DNA of 17,695 nucleotides, from positions 1 to 17,695 of the forward strand of contig DPKU01000152.1 in assembly GCA_003542355.1 (NCBI GenBank), written 5' to 3'. The number at the start of each line of letters is the position of its first letter. The first letter of the stretch is position 1. Source of the DNA: Clostridiales bacterium (lineage in GTDB: Bacteria; Bacillota; Clostridia; Peptostreptococcales; Anaerovoracaceae). This document shows, in pieces, positions 1 to 6,936 of this stretch. Position numbers and translations under genes: made by a program. The notes beneath the pieces were generated by a model that saw only the letters and a program-made list of their open reading frames with translations, was not told the DNA's origin and did no database searches.

Positions 1-576
1 GTGCTCCGGGGTGGTGAAGGATCTGCCACGAGAGCTTTTCTGGAAACTCACGATGTCCCGACGCTAGGCGTGATTCGCGCCCCCGGAAAAATGGAGGGCG
101 GGGATGTGGTCTGGTTGGATGATGAGACCGTGGCCATCGGCAGAGGATACCGGACCAACGATGAGGGCATTCGGCAATTTCAGGAACTGACCAGGGACTT
201 CATCAAGAACTACATCATTGTTCCCATGCCCCATGCGGGCGGACCAGAGGCCTGCCTGCACCTGATGAGCATCATCAGCCTGATCGATACAAACAAGGCG
301 TGTGTCTATTCGGAATACATGCCCGTATTTTTCCGGGAATACCTGATCGAAAAGGGCTTTCAACTGATCGAATGCGGGAAAGAAGAATACGACGCCCTGG
401 GATCCAACGTACTTTGTCTGGCGCCGGGGGTCTGCATCATGATCGAAGGCTGCCCGGAAGTGAAAGAGAAAATGGAACAGGCCGGTGTAACGGTGTATAC
501 CTACCCGGGTCAGGAGCTGTCTTTTAAAGGAACCGGCGGACCGACCTGTCTCACTTGTCCCGTGTGTCGCCTGTAG
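1..576 (+). CDS. Amidinotransferase / dimethylargininase-family hydrolase, 5' end cut by the window
   Basis: Only the C-terminal 191 residues are present; the first codon in the window (GTG) is probably internal, because family members are about 250-290 residues long. Numbering from the window edge, I see the family's EGGD motif at residues 32-35, an RTN motif at 51-53, a His at 87 in the place of the catalytic histidine, and the nucleophilic Cys at 183 in GGPTCLT near the end. These enzymes (arginine deiminase, dimethylarginine dimethylaminohydrolase, amidinotransferases) attack a guanidinium carbon through that cysteine, normally in the cytoplasm. The substrate cannot be told from this fragment. 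Two more cysteines (186 and 189) follow the nucleophile closely, which is unusual. The gene ends 6 bases from the convergent AraC-type gene, so it belongs to an operon whose rest lies upstream of the window. Confidence 0.8.
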   Translation: MLRGGEGSATRAFLETHDVPTLGVIRAPGKMEGGDVVWLDDETVAIGRGYRTNDEGIRQFQELTRDFIKNYIIVPMPHAGGPEACLHLMSIISLIDTNKACVYSEYMPVFFREYLIEKGFQLIECGKEEYDALGSNVLCLAPGVCIMIEGCPEVKEKMEQAGVTVYTYPGQELSFKGTGGPTCLTCPVCRL

Positions 577-582
577 GTCAGA

Positions 583-2340
583 TCATAGGGAGAGGGGTGT
601 AACGGAGATCATCTGAGCACAAATCCCGTCCAGCCTGGTATAGATGTCCAGCACTCCGGTGGAATCTGCATTGTAAATATTTACATAAGGCGCCGTGTAC
701 TGTTCTGCCAGCAATTGTTCAACAGGGTCGGCAGATGATTGCTTTCCGTAGCGATGCAGGTAATGAAAATAGTCTGTGGAAGAATCGATATTGATCAAGG
801 CGATCTTGTATGCGCCTGCAGGTCCCGTCAAAGACAGCTTCATATTCATTTCTTCCCGATAGGCAGCGATGGCATCCGTCACCTGTTCCGGGGTCTGCGA
901 CTCATCGCAAAGAGCATCGACCACCTCTCCGCCGTTGTAGATCAGTATTACGTACGAAGGGATGCCTCCAGGGGCATCCTTTTTAATGATCCAGTGATTG
1001 ACGCTGCTGTCGATCATGCGCCCCCGGGCATTGGAAAGAAAAAGCATGGCGTAATAGCTGCACTTGGGAATGCCGTTCCGGAAGATCAATCCGTTCTGGC
1101 CTTGCAGCACATCCGTTTCCTCGGCAGGATCTGAGATCGGGAGTTGAAGAGAACCTTCTCTGGCTTTTTTCAGCCAATAGACAGCGCCTGCGATGGTGTC
1201 CAGGCCCCAGCGCGGCGCGCAGCGTTCAGGGCTGGCTTCCCGAAGCTGAATGTGTTCAAAACGTTTCAATCGTTGAAGGATGTCCGGAGCTTTCCGATCC
1301 TGTGGATCGACGGAAAGGGTGAGCTGCGGTTGAAAAGGGATGGATCGGCTCTTCTTGTGATCCACTGAGATGTTCACGACCGCTTTTCCCGACGCCAACG
1401 TAGGATCTTCCGACTGTCGATGGGTGTCATATCCTCTCAGAAGATCAAGCAAAGCCGCCTTTGCGATTTCCGTGCAGCATTCAGGATGCTCACCGGATTT
1501 CACCTTGGGAATGTTTTGATGACGGTATTCCTCCGGAAGCATGCCGAACCACTGCAAAAAGTGATCGTCGAAGTAGCGTTTTGCGGAAAACCCCACCATT
1601 TCATAAAGATCATTCAGTTCGACGCTCTCATCCAGCAACAGCAGCTGCGCGGATTCGACCCGGGCAAAGGCCAGAAATTCGCGAAAAGATAAACCTGTAT
1701 GCTCTCGTATCAGATGGGAGAGGTAGAAGCTGCTCAGTTCTTCTGTGCGGCTCAGTTCGTCCAAGGTGAGCTTCTGGAAGTAGCTTTCGTACATTCGCAG
1801 AATGATCCGGCTGATCCGTTTCGCTGTCTGGCTGTTTTCGATGGCCTCGCTGCGTACGACGCCGTCCCGGATCGTAAAGTAATTGAAATTGGCTTCCAGG
1901 TAGCCCAGTATTTTTTTCATGACGGCGACGTTGATCTGCTCGTGATGCCGAAGGTTTTCTCCGTAATTCAACAGCAGTCCGATCATTTCTCTCCGAAGAA
2001 AAGACAGGCGCTCATCCTCGGGATCCGCTGTGTTCGTCCGGTAGCAGCTTCTGGTCAGATTCGGATAGTAATTTGAAAAGATTCGGTTGTTTACGCGTAC
2101 CAGAGCAACGACATTTTCGTCGATCTTTCCATAAAGCCCGTGCACTTCTTTTCCGTTGCAGACAAAAATATCTCCGGCATTCAGTCGATAATCGTTGCTG
2201 CCCTGCAGCAGGCGGATCTGTCCGCTCAGAACGAAAATCAGTTCAATATCGGCGTGGTAATGGAGTGGATATTCTTCTATGGACAGGATCCGGATACTGA
2301 GAGGAGAGCGGTCATCCTGTGACAGTTCAGCGTGGAACAT
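583..2340 (-). CDS. AraC-family transcriptional regulator with cupin N-terminus and GH39-like C-terminal region
   Basis: This 585-residue protein is about twice the usual AraC-family length. Residues about 15-75 form a cupin-type sensor (HYHADIELIFVLSG, then a proline-free AGDIFVCNGKEVHGL stretch). Residues about 178-275 form the two-HTH AraC DNA-binding domain, ending in the typical GMLPEEYR. The remaining 300 residues resemble the tail of GH39-type xylosidase-like proteins that some Firmicutes AraC regulators carry (NGIPKCSYYAMLFLS, then YVILIYNGG); I see no evidence of catalysis there. The ATG at 2340 follows an AAAGGCAGG ribosome binding site. It is divergent from the glycyl radical enzyme gene, with a likely shared operator between them, so it probably controls that operon and itself in response to a small ligand. 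The regulator assignment is firm; the role of the C-terminal region and the inducer are unknown. Confidence 0.88.
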   Translation of the reverse strand: MFHAELSQDDRSPLSIRILSIEEYPLHYHADIELIFVLSGQIRLLQGSNDYRLNAGDIFVCNGKEVHGLYGKIDENVVALVRVNNRIFSNYYPNLTRSCYRTNTADPEDERLSFLRREMIGLLLNYGENLRHHEQINVAVMKKILGYLEANFNYFTIRDGVVRSEAIENSQTAKRISRIILRMYESYFQKLTLDELSRTEELSSFYLSHLIREHTGLSFREFLAFARVESAQLLLLDESVELNDLYEMVGFSAKRYFDDHFLQWFGMLPEEYRHQNIPKVKSGEHPECCTEIAKAALLDLLRGYDTHRQSEDPTLASGKAVVNISVDHKKSRSIPFQPQLTLSVDPQDRKAPDILQRLKRFEHIQLREASPERCAPRWGLDTIAGAVYWLKKAREGSLQLPISDPAEETDVLQGQNGLIFRNGIPKCSYYAMLFLSNARGRMIDSSVNHWIIKKDAPGGIPSYVILIYNGGEVVDALCDESQTPEQVTDAIAAYREEMNMKLSLTGPAGAYKIALINIDSSTDYFHYLHRYGKQSSADPVEQLLAEQYTAPYVNIYNADSTGVLDIYTRLDGICAQMISVTPLSL

Positions 2341-2364
2341 ATTGCACCTGCCTTTCTGATGTTT

Positions 2365-2393
2365 ATTCTATATCGACTCGGCAGATTTAGCAA
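2365..2393 (-). promoter_or_regulatory. Promoter of the AraC-type regulator
   Basis: Read on the minus strand, TTGCTA (2388-2393) and TAGAAT (2365-2370) are separated by exactly 17 bases, a good sigma-70/SigA-type match, 25 bases upstream of the regulator's ATG. The -35 box overlaps the distal copy of the direct repeat at 2389-2420, which would allow autorepression. Inferred from sequence only. Confidence 0.55.
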
Positions 2394-2420
2394 GTAAATA
2401 TGCGCTTAAAGCAATTAAAT
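2389..2420 (+). promoter_or_regulatory. Probable AraC-type operator: 11-base direct repeat at 21-base spacing
   Basis: AGCAAGTAAAT (2389-2399) and AGCAATTAAAT (2410-2420) differ at one base and start 21 bases apart, two helical turns. Tandem half-sites with a 21-base period are the classic arrangement for AraC-family activators, as at araI1/araI2. The distal copy overlaps the regulator's -35 box, and the proximal 17-base half-site (to about 2426) would cover the -35 region of the glycyl radical enzyme promoter. The repeat is seen; binding by the adjacent regulator is inferred. Confidence 0.6.
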
Positions 2421-2448
2421 GTTGTCCGAAGGATTACAGTTCTATAAA
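2420..2448 (+). promoter_or_regulatory. Likely activator-dependent promoter of the glycyl radical enzyme operon
   Basis: TATAAA at 2443-2448 is a good -10 element 47 bases before the ATG. At 17-base spacing the -35 region is TGTTGT (2420-2425), a poor match. TTGTCC (2422-2427) is better but only 15 bases away. A weak -35 beside the proximal half-site fits a promoter that needs the AraC-type activator. Confidence 0.45.
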
Positions 2449-2495
2449 ATTGAGTCAATCAACACCGGCACTTGGAGAAATGAGGAGAAAATCAA

Positions 2496-4868
2496 ATGTT
2501 GAATGAGCGTCTGCAAAGAATGAAGAAGCGGTATTTTGATACGATGCCGAATATCACAGCGGAACATCTGGAACTGGCCACGCAGGCATATCAAAAGTAT
2601 GCCGGCGAGGCTGCACCGATTTTCCGTGCAAAGGTGGCAGCGCACATTTTGGAAAATATGTCAGTCTGCATCAATCCTGATGAACTGGTGATCGGATCGC
2701 CTGCCAATACATACAGAGGTGCCAACCTCTTTATGGAATACACCTCTACAAAATGGCTCCGGGATGAGCTGGATGAGTTTTCCACCCGAAAGACAGATCC
2801 TTACGACATCACAGAAGCTGATAAATCCAAGATATTGAATCTGTTTGAATATTGGGAAGGAAAGTCCGTTGAAGATTTGGCTTCGGAGATCCTGCCGCCG
2901 GAGACCGAGAATGCCAGGCAGAAGGATCTGATCTCCATCGGCTGCCGCAATGGTGTTTCCGGAGAAACGACCCCGAACTACTGGCGTCTTTTGTCCCTGG
3001 GCCTCAACGGACACATTGAAATGTGCAAAGAACTGATCCGGGACGAGCGGGCAAAGGGCGGGCATGTGTGCAGACAGCCGAAGATCGATTTCTGGACCGG
3101 TTGCATCATCATTGCGGAAGGGATCATTCGTTATGCGGAACGCTGTGCAGACAAAGCAGAAGAAATGGCAGCCTTTGAAGCGGATCCCAAGAGAAAACAG
3201 GAACTCCTGACCATTGCAGAAAACTGCCGGAACGTGCCGGCCAATCCGCCCCGGAATTTCCATGAAGCGCTGCAATTCGTATGGTTTATCCAGGTGTCCT
3301 TCCATATCGAAGCGCCGACCACCGCTTGCGGCTTTGGACGCTTTGATCAATATATGCACCCTTATCTTGCCATGGACCGGGAAAAAGGCAAGCTTGTGGA
3401 TGATCAAGAGGTTCTGGAATTGCTGGAGTGTTTCTATTTGAAGTGCTGCGAGGTCTATGAAGTGCGTGACAAGTGGTATTCCAAGTCGTTTGCCGGCTAT
3501 CCCATGTGGGAGATCCTGATGGTGGGCGGCATGGACCGTCAAGGCAACGACGCCAGCAACGCACTGTCCTATCTCTGTCTGGATGCCGGTGCGGAGCTTC
3601 AAACGACGCAACCGGTCCTGGCGCTGCGCGTTCACGACCGCACGCCGGCCGATCTGCTCCGAAAAGGTGCGCAGATGGTACAGAATGGGATGGCAAATCC
3701 CGGATTTTTCAGCGATAATGCCGCAATGAAAATGGTCCAAGGAAAAGGTTGTACGATTGAAGAAGCCAGAGACTGGTGCATCGTAGGCTGCATCCAGCCG
3801 GCACCAGGCGGCGGTACCACCGACGGAAGCCCGGACGCGGGATATGTCAATGCGCCCAAAATGCTGGAGCTGGTGCTGCACAACGGGATCGACCCGGTCT
3901 CCGGCGAACAGGTCGGCCCCAAAACCGGTGCACTCTCCGATTTTAAAAATATCGATGAGATCATGGAAGCAGTAAAAAAGCAGTCCGTGTACTTTTACGA
4001 GATGATCCGCGATGGCTACAATCTCATCGTACCGATCCATGCACAGAGACTGCCGGTGATGTTGGCTTCCATGGTCATCGACGGTTGCCTCGAATCCGGG
4101 ATGTCCGTCCAGGAAGGCGGCGCCAAATATACCACCTCAGGCATGTTTGTCACTGGTCCTGCCAACCTCGGCGATTCTCTGGAAGCCATCGATCAGGTGG
4201 TGTTCAAGGATCAGACGCTCACGCTGGAAAAGCTGGTGGAGATCCTGGATAAGAACTATGAGGGAGAAGAGCGGATCCGTCAGCTGCTGATCAACAAACC
4301 TGCCAAGTTCGGCAACGATGATCCGAAGGTCGACGGGCTGGTCAGAGACTACTTGACTTTCGTAGCGGAGACCGTTCAGGAATTCGACGACGCCCGGGGC
4401 GGAAAGTACTCGTTCTGCAATCTGTCTCAGACGGTGAACATCTCCCATGGAGAAGTGACCGGTGCCACGCCGGACGGCAGAAAAGCCCATGAGCCTTTCA
4501 GTGATAACTCCTCGCCTGTCATGGGCCGTGATACCAGCGGACCCACGGCTACGGTCAAGTCGGTAGCTGCCATCAATCAGACAGCGTTCCATGATGGAGC
4601 ACTGTTCAATCTTCGCTTCGATCCCAAGGGGATCCAGGGCGAAAAAGGGTTGGAAATCGTGGAAGGCGTCATTAAAACCTACTTTGACAATGGCGGCGAA
4701 CATATCCAGATCAATGTGGTGGACAACGAAACGCTGCTCGCTGCTCAGAAAAACCCGGAAAAATACAGAGGACTGATGGTCCGCGTCGCCGGATACATGG
4801 CATACTTCACCGAACTGGACAAGGCGGCACAGGACACGATCATCGACAGAACAGCACATCTTGCATAG
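2496..4868 (+). CDS. Glycyl radical enzyme of the PflD / dehydratase-like group, substrate unknown
   Basis: The protein has 790 residues, the normal full length for the family. The C-terminal glycyl radical motif is RVAGYMAYF with the radical Gly at 766, and the active-site thiyl cysteine is Cys432 in GCIQPAPGG. GRFDQYMHPY at about 281-290 is a further family signature. Enzymes of this group cleave C-O, C-N, C-S or C-C bonds by radical chemistry in the anaerobic cytoplasm. Characterised members of the dehydratase/lyase group have Cys-x-Glu at the active site; here it is Cys432-Ile-Gln434. By eye alignment to glycerol dehydratase, His164 becomes Glu157 and His281 becomes Thr276, while the Asp is kept (Asp447). 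It is therefore not a plain glycerol, choline or hydroxyproline enzyme, nor a pyruvate formate-lyase (no Cys-Cys pair). The ATG at 2496 follows a GAGGAG site. The activase gene starts 9 bases downstream. Confidence 0.93.
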   Translation: MLNERLQRMKKRYFDTMPNITAEHLELATQAYQKYAGEAAPIFRAKVAAHILENMSVCINPDELVIGSPANTYRGANLFMEYTSTKWLRDELDEFSTRKTDPYDITEADKSKILNLFEYWEGKSVEDLASEILPPETENARQKDLISIGCRNGVSGETTPNYWRLLSLGLNGHIEMCKELIRDERAKGGHVCRQPKIDFWTGCIIIAEGIIRYAERCADKAEEMAAFEADPKRKQELLTIAENCRNVPANPPRNFHEALQFVWFIQVSFHIEAPTTACGFGRFDQYMHPYLAMDREKGKLVDDQEVLELLECFYLKCCEVYEVRDKWYSKSFAGYPMWEILMVGGMDRQGNDASNALSYLCLDAGAELQTTQPVLALRVHDRTPADLLRKGAQMVQNGMANPGFFSDNAAMKMVQGKGCTIEEARDWCIVGCIQPAPGGGTTDGSPDAGYVNAPKMLELVLHNGIDPVSGEQVGPKTGALSDFKNIDEIMEAVKKQSVYFYEMIRDGYNLIVPIHAQRLPVMLASMVIDGCLESGMSVQEGGAKYTTSGMFVTGPANLGDSLEAIDQVVFKDQTLTLEKLVEILDKNYEGEERIRQLLINKPAKFGNDDPKVDGLVRDYLTFVAETVQEFDDARGGKYSFCNLSQTVNISHGEVTGATPDGRKAHEPFSDNSSPVMGRDTSGPTATVKSVAAINQTAFHDGALFNLRFDPKGIQGEKGLEIVEGVIKTYFDNGGEHIQINVVDNETLLAAQKNPEKYRGLMVRVAGYMAYFTELDKAAQDTIIDRTAHLA

Positions 4869-4877
4869 GAGGACTCT

Positions 4878-5804
4878 GTGAATCAGAACCCAATGACCGC
4901 TCCGGTGGGAAGTATCCAAAAGTTCTCCATAGAAGATGGCCCTGGCATCAGGACGACGATTTTCCTGAAGGGCTGCCCGCTTCACTGCAAGTGGTGCCAC
5001 AATCCGGAAATGATCGATTTTGCCCCACAGCTGATCTATTTGACGAATCGCTGCATCAGCTGCGGATTTTGTATCGAAGCCTGTCCGAAAGGAGCCCTTC
5101 GGCCTATGGGCGGCAAGATCGCTGTGGACTGGGATGTATGCGACGACTGCCTGCTTTGCACCAAGGCTTGCTATGCAGGCGCGCTCAAATCTGTAGCAGA
5201 CGAAATGACTGCGGAGGAAGCGGTGGGCGAAGCGGAGAAGGACAAAGGGTTTTACGAGCACACCGGAGGCGGAATCACCGTTTCCGGCGGTGAAATGCTT
5301 TCCCGGCCACAGTTTGTGGAGGAAATCATCCGGGAGGCTGCAGGCAAGGGCATCAACGTCTGCCTGGACACTTCGGGCTACGGTGACGGAGATGCATTGT
5401 ATCATCTGGCATCTTCTCCCGGTGTGACAGACATCCTGTACGACATGAAATGTATCCTGCCGGAGCAGCATTTGGAAGGAACCGGCGTTGGCAACGAAAG
5501 GATCCTGGAGAATCTGGTCCGGCTGGCGTCCGATGACGCCATTCGCAGCAAGATCACCATGCGCATGCCTTTGATCAGCGATTACAATGACTCGGAGGAA
5601 GTTATCAAGGACACTGCGGCGTTTTTTCACAAAAACAACTTGCGGAAGGTGACGCTATTACCGTATCATACTCTTGGAGTATCAAAATCCGAAAGGATTG
5701 GAGAAGTCGCCGAAGTATTTGAACCGCCTTCCCCGGAACGGCTGAGCCAACTTCGATCAATATTTGAGTCGGCCGGCATTACTGTGGAAGTGCTGGGTCA
5801 GTAG
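4878..5804 (+). CDS. Glycyl radical enzyme activase (radical SAM, PflA-like, ferredoxin insert)
   Basis: This 308-residue protein generates the glycyl radical on its partner by reductive cleavage of S-adenosylmethionine. The radical SAM cluster motif is GCPLHCKWC with cysteines 33, 37 and 40, preceded by the family signature DGPGIRTTIFLKG. Two ferredoxin-like 4Fe-4S motifs follow at Cys59/62/65/69 and Cys88/91/94/98, the insert typical of activases of non-PFL glycyl radical enzymes. GGE at 137-139 is the SAM amino-group motif. The start is GTG at 4878, preceded by AGGAGG (4867-4872) that overlaps the stop codon of the glycyl radical enzyme gene, so the pair is tightly coupled. A terminator-like hairpin follows. 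Confidence 0.95.
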   Translation: MNQNPMTAPVGSIQKFSIEDGPGIRTTIFLKGCPLHCKWCHNPEMIDFAPQLIYLTNRCISCGFCIEACPKGALRPMGGKIAVDWDVCDDCLLCTKACYAGALKSVADEMTAEEAVGEAEKDKGFYEHTGGGITVSGGEMLSRPQFVEEIIREAAGKGINVCLDTSGYGDGDALYHLASSPGVTDILYDMKCILPEQHLEGTGVGNERILENLVRLASDDAIRSKITMRMPLISDYNDSEEVIKDTAAFFHKNNLRKVTLLPYHTLGVSKSERIGEVAEVFEPPSPERLSQLRSIFESAGITVEVLGQ

Positions 5805-5812
5805 ACATAACA

Positions 5813-5843
5813 GGCGGACGGAAACGTCCGTCTCTGTTTTTTT
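5813..5843 (+). terminator. Rho-independent terminator or attenuator after the activase gene
   Basis: CGGACG (5815-5820), a GAAA tetraloop and CGTCCG (5825-5830) form a perfect 6-base stem, followed after 6 bases by a run of seven T (5837-5843). The offset T-run and short stem may allow read-through, since I see no strong promoter before the next co-directional gene. Confidence 0.65.
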
Positions 5844-5858
5844 ATGAATGGTTTGTTT

Positions 5859-5888
5859 TGCCGGAATCATGAATTTCATGGGCCGGCA
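5859..5888 (+). promoter_or_regulatory. Nested inverted repeat upstream of the IlvC-like gene
   Basis: CATGAA-T-TTCATG (5868-5880) is a perfect 13-base dyad. It is flanked by TGCCGG (5859-5864) and CCGGCA (5883-5888), which also pair. It ends 7 bases before the ribosome binding site of the next gene. It could be an operator for an unknown dimeric regulator or an RNA hairpin; the sequence does not decide. Confidence 0.4.
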
Positions 5889-5908
5889 GATGTAGAAAGG
5901 AGTTGCAA

Positions 5909-6898
5909 GTGAGCACTATTTATTACGACAAGGACGGAGATCTCGCCTTCGTGACAGGCAAGACCATCGCCATTATCGGTTACGGAAATCAAGGTCGCTC
6001 CCAGGCCTTGAACATGCGGGATTCCGGTGTAAAAAATATCGTGATCGGCAGCGTGCGGGATGAATCCTGGACCCAGGCCAACGAAGACGGATTTCCCGTA
6101 TATTCCATTGCGGAAGCTTCAAAAATGGCCGATATCATCTTTATCCTGATCCCGGACGAAGTTGCGCCGAAAATCTACAGCGAAGAGATCGAGCCCAATC
6201 TGAAGGCCGGCGATGTGCTGAATTTTTCGTCGGGCTACAATATCACATACGGGTTTATCACACCTCAAAAGGATGTGGATGTGATCATGGTAGCGCCCAG
6301 AATGATTGGAAAAGGCGTTCGTGAGACCTACGAAAACGGTACGGGCTTTCCCACTTTTATCGTAGTGCAGCAGAATGCATCCGGCCAGGCAAAAGAGATC
6401 GCGATCAGTCTGGCCAAAGCGCTGGGCTCTACCAAAGCCGGCGCCATCGAAGTGACCTTCAATGACGAAACCTATCTGGATCTGATGTCCGAACAAGCGG
6501 TTTGGCCGCTGATCATGAACGTAATTAACGAAGCGTTCAAACTGTTCATCGAAAAGGGCCATTCCCCCGAAGCCATTCTAACGGAGCTGTATCTGTCGAA
6601 AGAACCGGCAGTGATGATGGAAAAAATGGCGGATGTTGGACTGTTCAAGCAGTTGCCTATGCACTCGCGTACCAGTCAATACGGTCAGCTTTCCCGGTTT
6701 GGAAAAGTCGATACGGCGCCGATCCGCAAGTTTCTGGAAGAGCAGTACGAGAATATTGTGAACGGTGGTTTCGCCAAAGAGTGGGCTGCCGTAATGGAAG
6801 ATGACATGAAGGAGTACGAAGCACTGAAAGAGCAAGCATTTCATAATGAGATCAGCATGGCTGAAGCGCGGGTCAAGGAGAATCTGAGCGGACGTTAG
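5909..6898 (+). CDS. Ketol-acid reductoisomerase-like protein with altered catalytic residues
   Basis: The best start is GTG at 5909, 6 bases after AAAGGAG; a TTG at 5903 directly abuts that site and is unlikely. The 329-residue product has the IlvC architecture: an N-terminal Rossmann domain with GYGNQG at 24-29, then the helical knotted domain. True ketol-acid reductoisomerases (branched-chain amino acid synthesis) have a catalytic His near 107 in AHGFNIH and a Lys near 130 in VAPKGPGH. Here the equivalents are Ser108 (SSGYNIT) and Arg131 (VAPRMIGK). The metal-ligand Asp and Glu are retained at 191 and 195 in LDLMSEQ. I infer an NAD(P)H-dependent enzyme of the IlvC fold acting on another substrate. 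It sits in a catabolic context with no other ilv genes, and 38 bases upstream of the molybdoenzyme, so they probably form one operon. Confidence 0.82.
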   Translation: MSTIYYDKDGDLAFVTGKTIAIIGYGNQGRSQALNMRDSGVKNIVIGSVRDESWTQANEDGFPVYSIAEASKMADIIFILIPDEVAPKIYSEEIEPNLKAGDVLNFSSGYNITYGFITPQKDVDVIMVAPRMIGKGVRETYENGTGFPTFIVVQQNASGQAKEIAISLAKALGSTKAGAIEVTFNDETYLDLMSEQAVWPLIMNVINEAFKLFIEKGHSPEAILTELYLSKEPAVMMEKMADVGLFKQLPMHSRTSQYGQLSRFGKVDTAPIRKFLEEQYENIVNGGFAKEWAAVMEDDMKEYEALKEQAFHNEISMAEARVKENLSGR

Positions 6899-6908
6899 GC
6901 CGACCGGT

Positions 6909-6923
6909 GCGGGGAAGCCCCGC
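6909..6923 (+). other. GC-rich intercistronic hairpin before the molybdoenzyme gene
   Basis: GCGGGG (6909-6914), AAG and CCCCGC (6918-6923) form a perfect 6-base G/C stem with a 3-base loop, one base before the CAGGGAG ribosome binding site region. No T-run follows, so it is not an intrinsic terminator. It may affect translation initiation or mRNA stability. Confidence 0.5.
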
Positions 6924-6936
6924 CAGGGAGCGAAAG

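Noticed and set aside
577..620. Possible terminator between the amidinotransferase-like gene and the AraC-type gene
   Set aside because: TCAGAT and ATCTGA can pair across about 30 bases, but there is no compact stem and no T-run on either strand.
2661..4040. 459-codon open frame antisense to the glycyl radical enzyme gene
   Set aside because: It is fully inside a strongly conserved gene on the other strand, its product has no recognisable motif and it lacks a good ribosome binding site; it is a codon-bias shadow.
2496..4868. Pyruvate formate-lyase identity for the glycyl radical enzyme
   Set aside because: The adjacent Cys-Cys pair of pyruvate formate-lyase is absent; only Cys432 is present at the active site.
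4137..5630. 497-codon open frame antisense to the radical enzyme and activase genes
   Set aside because: It spans two well-supported genes and their junction, and its translation resembles no family I know; a shadow frame.
5909..6898. Calling this gene ilvC, a genuine ketol-acid reductoisomerase
   Set aside because: The catalytic His and Lys appear changed, and there are no other branched-chain amino acid genes nearby, so the symbol is not justified.
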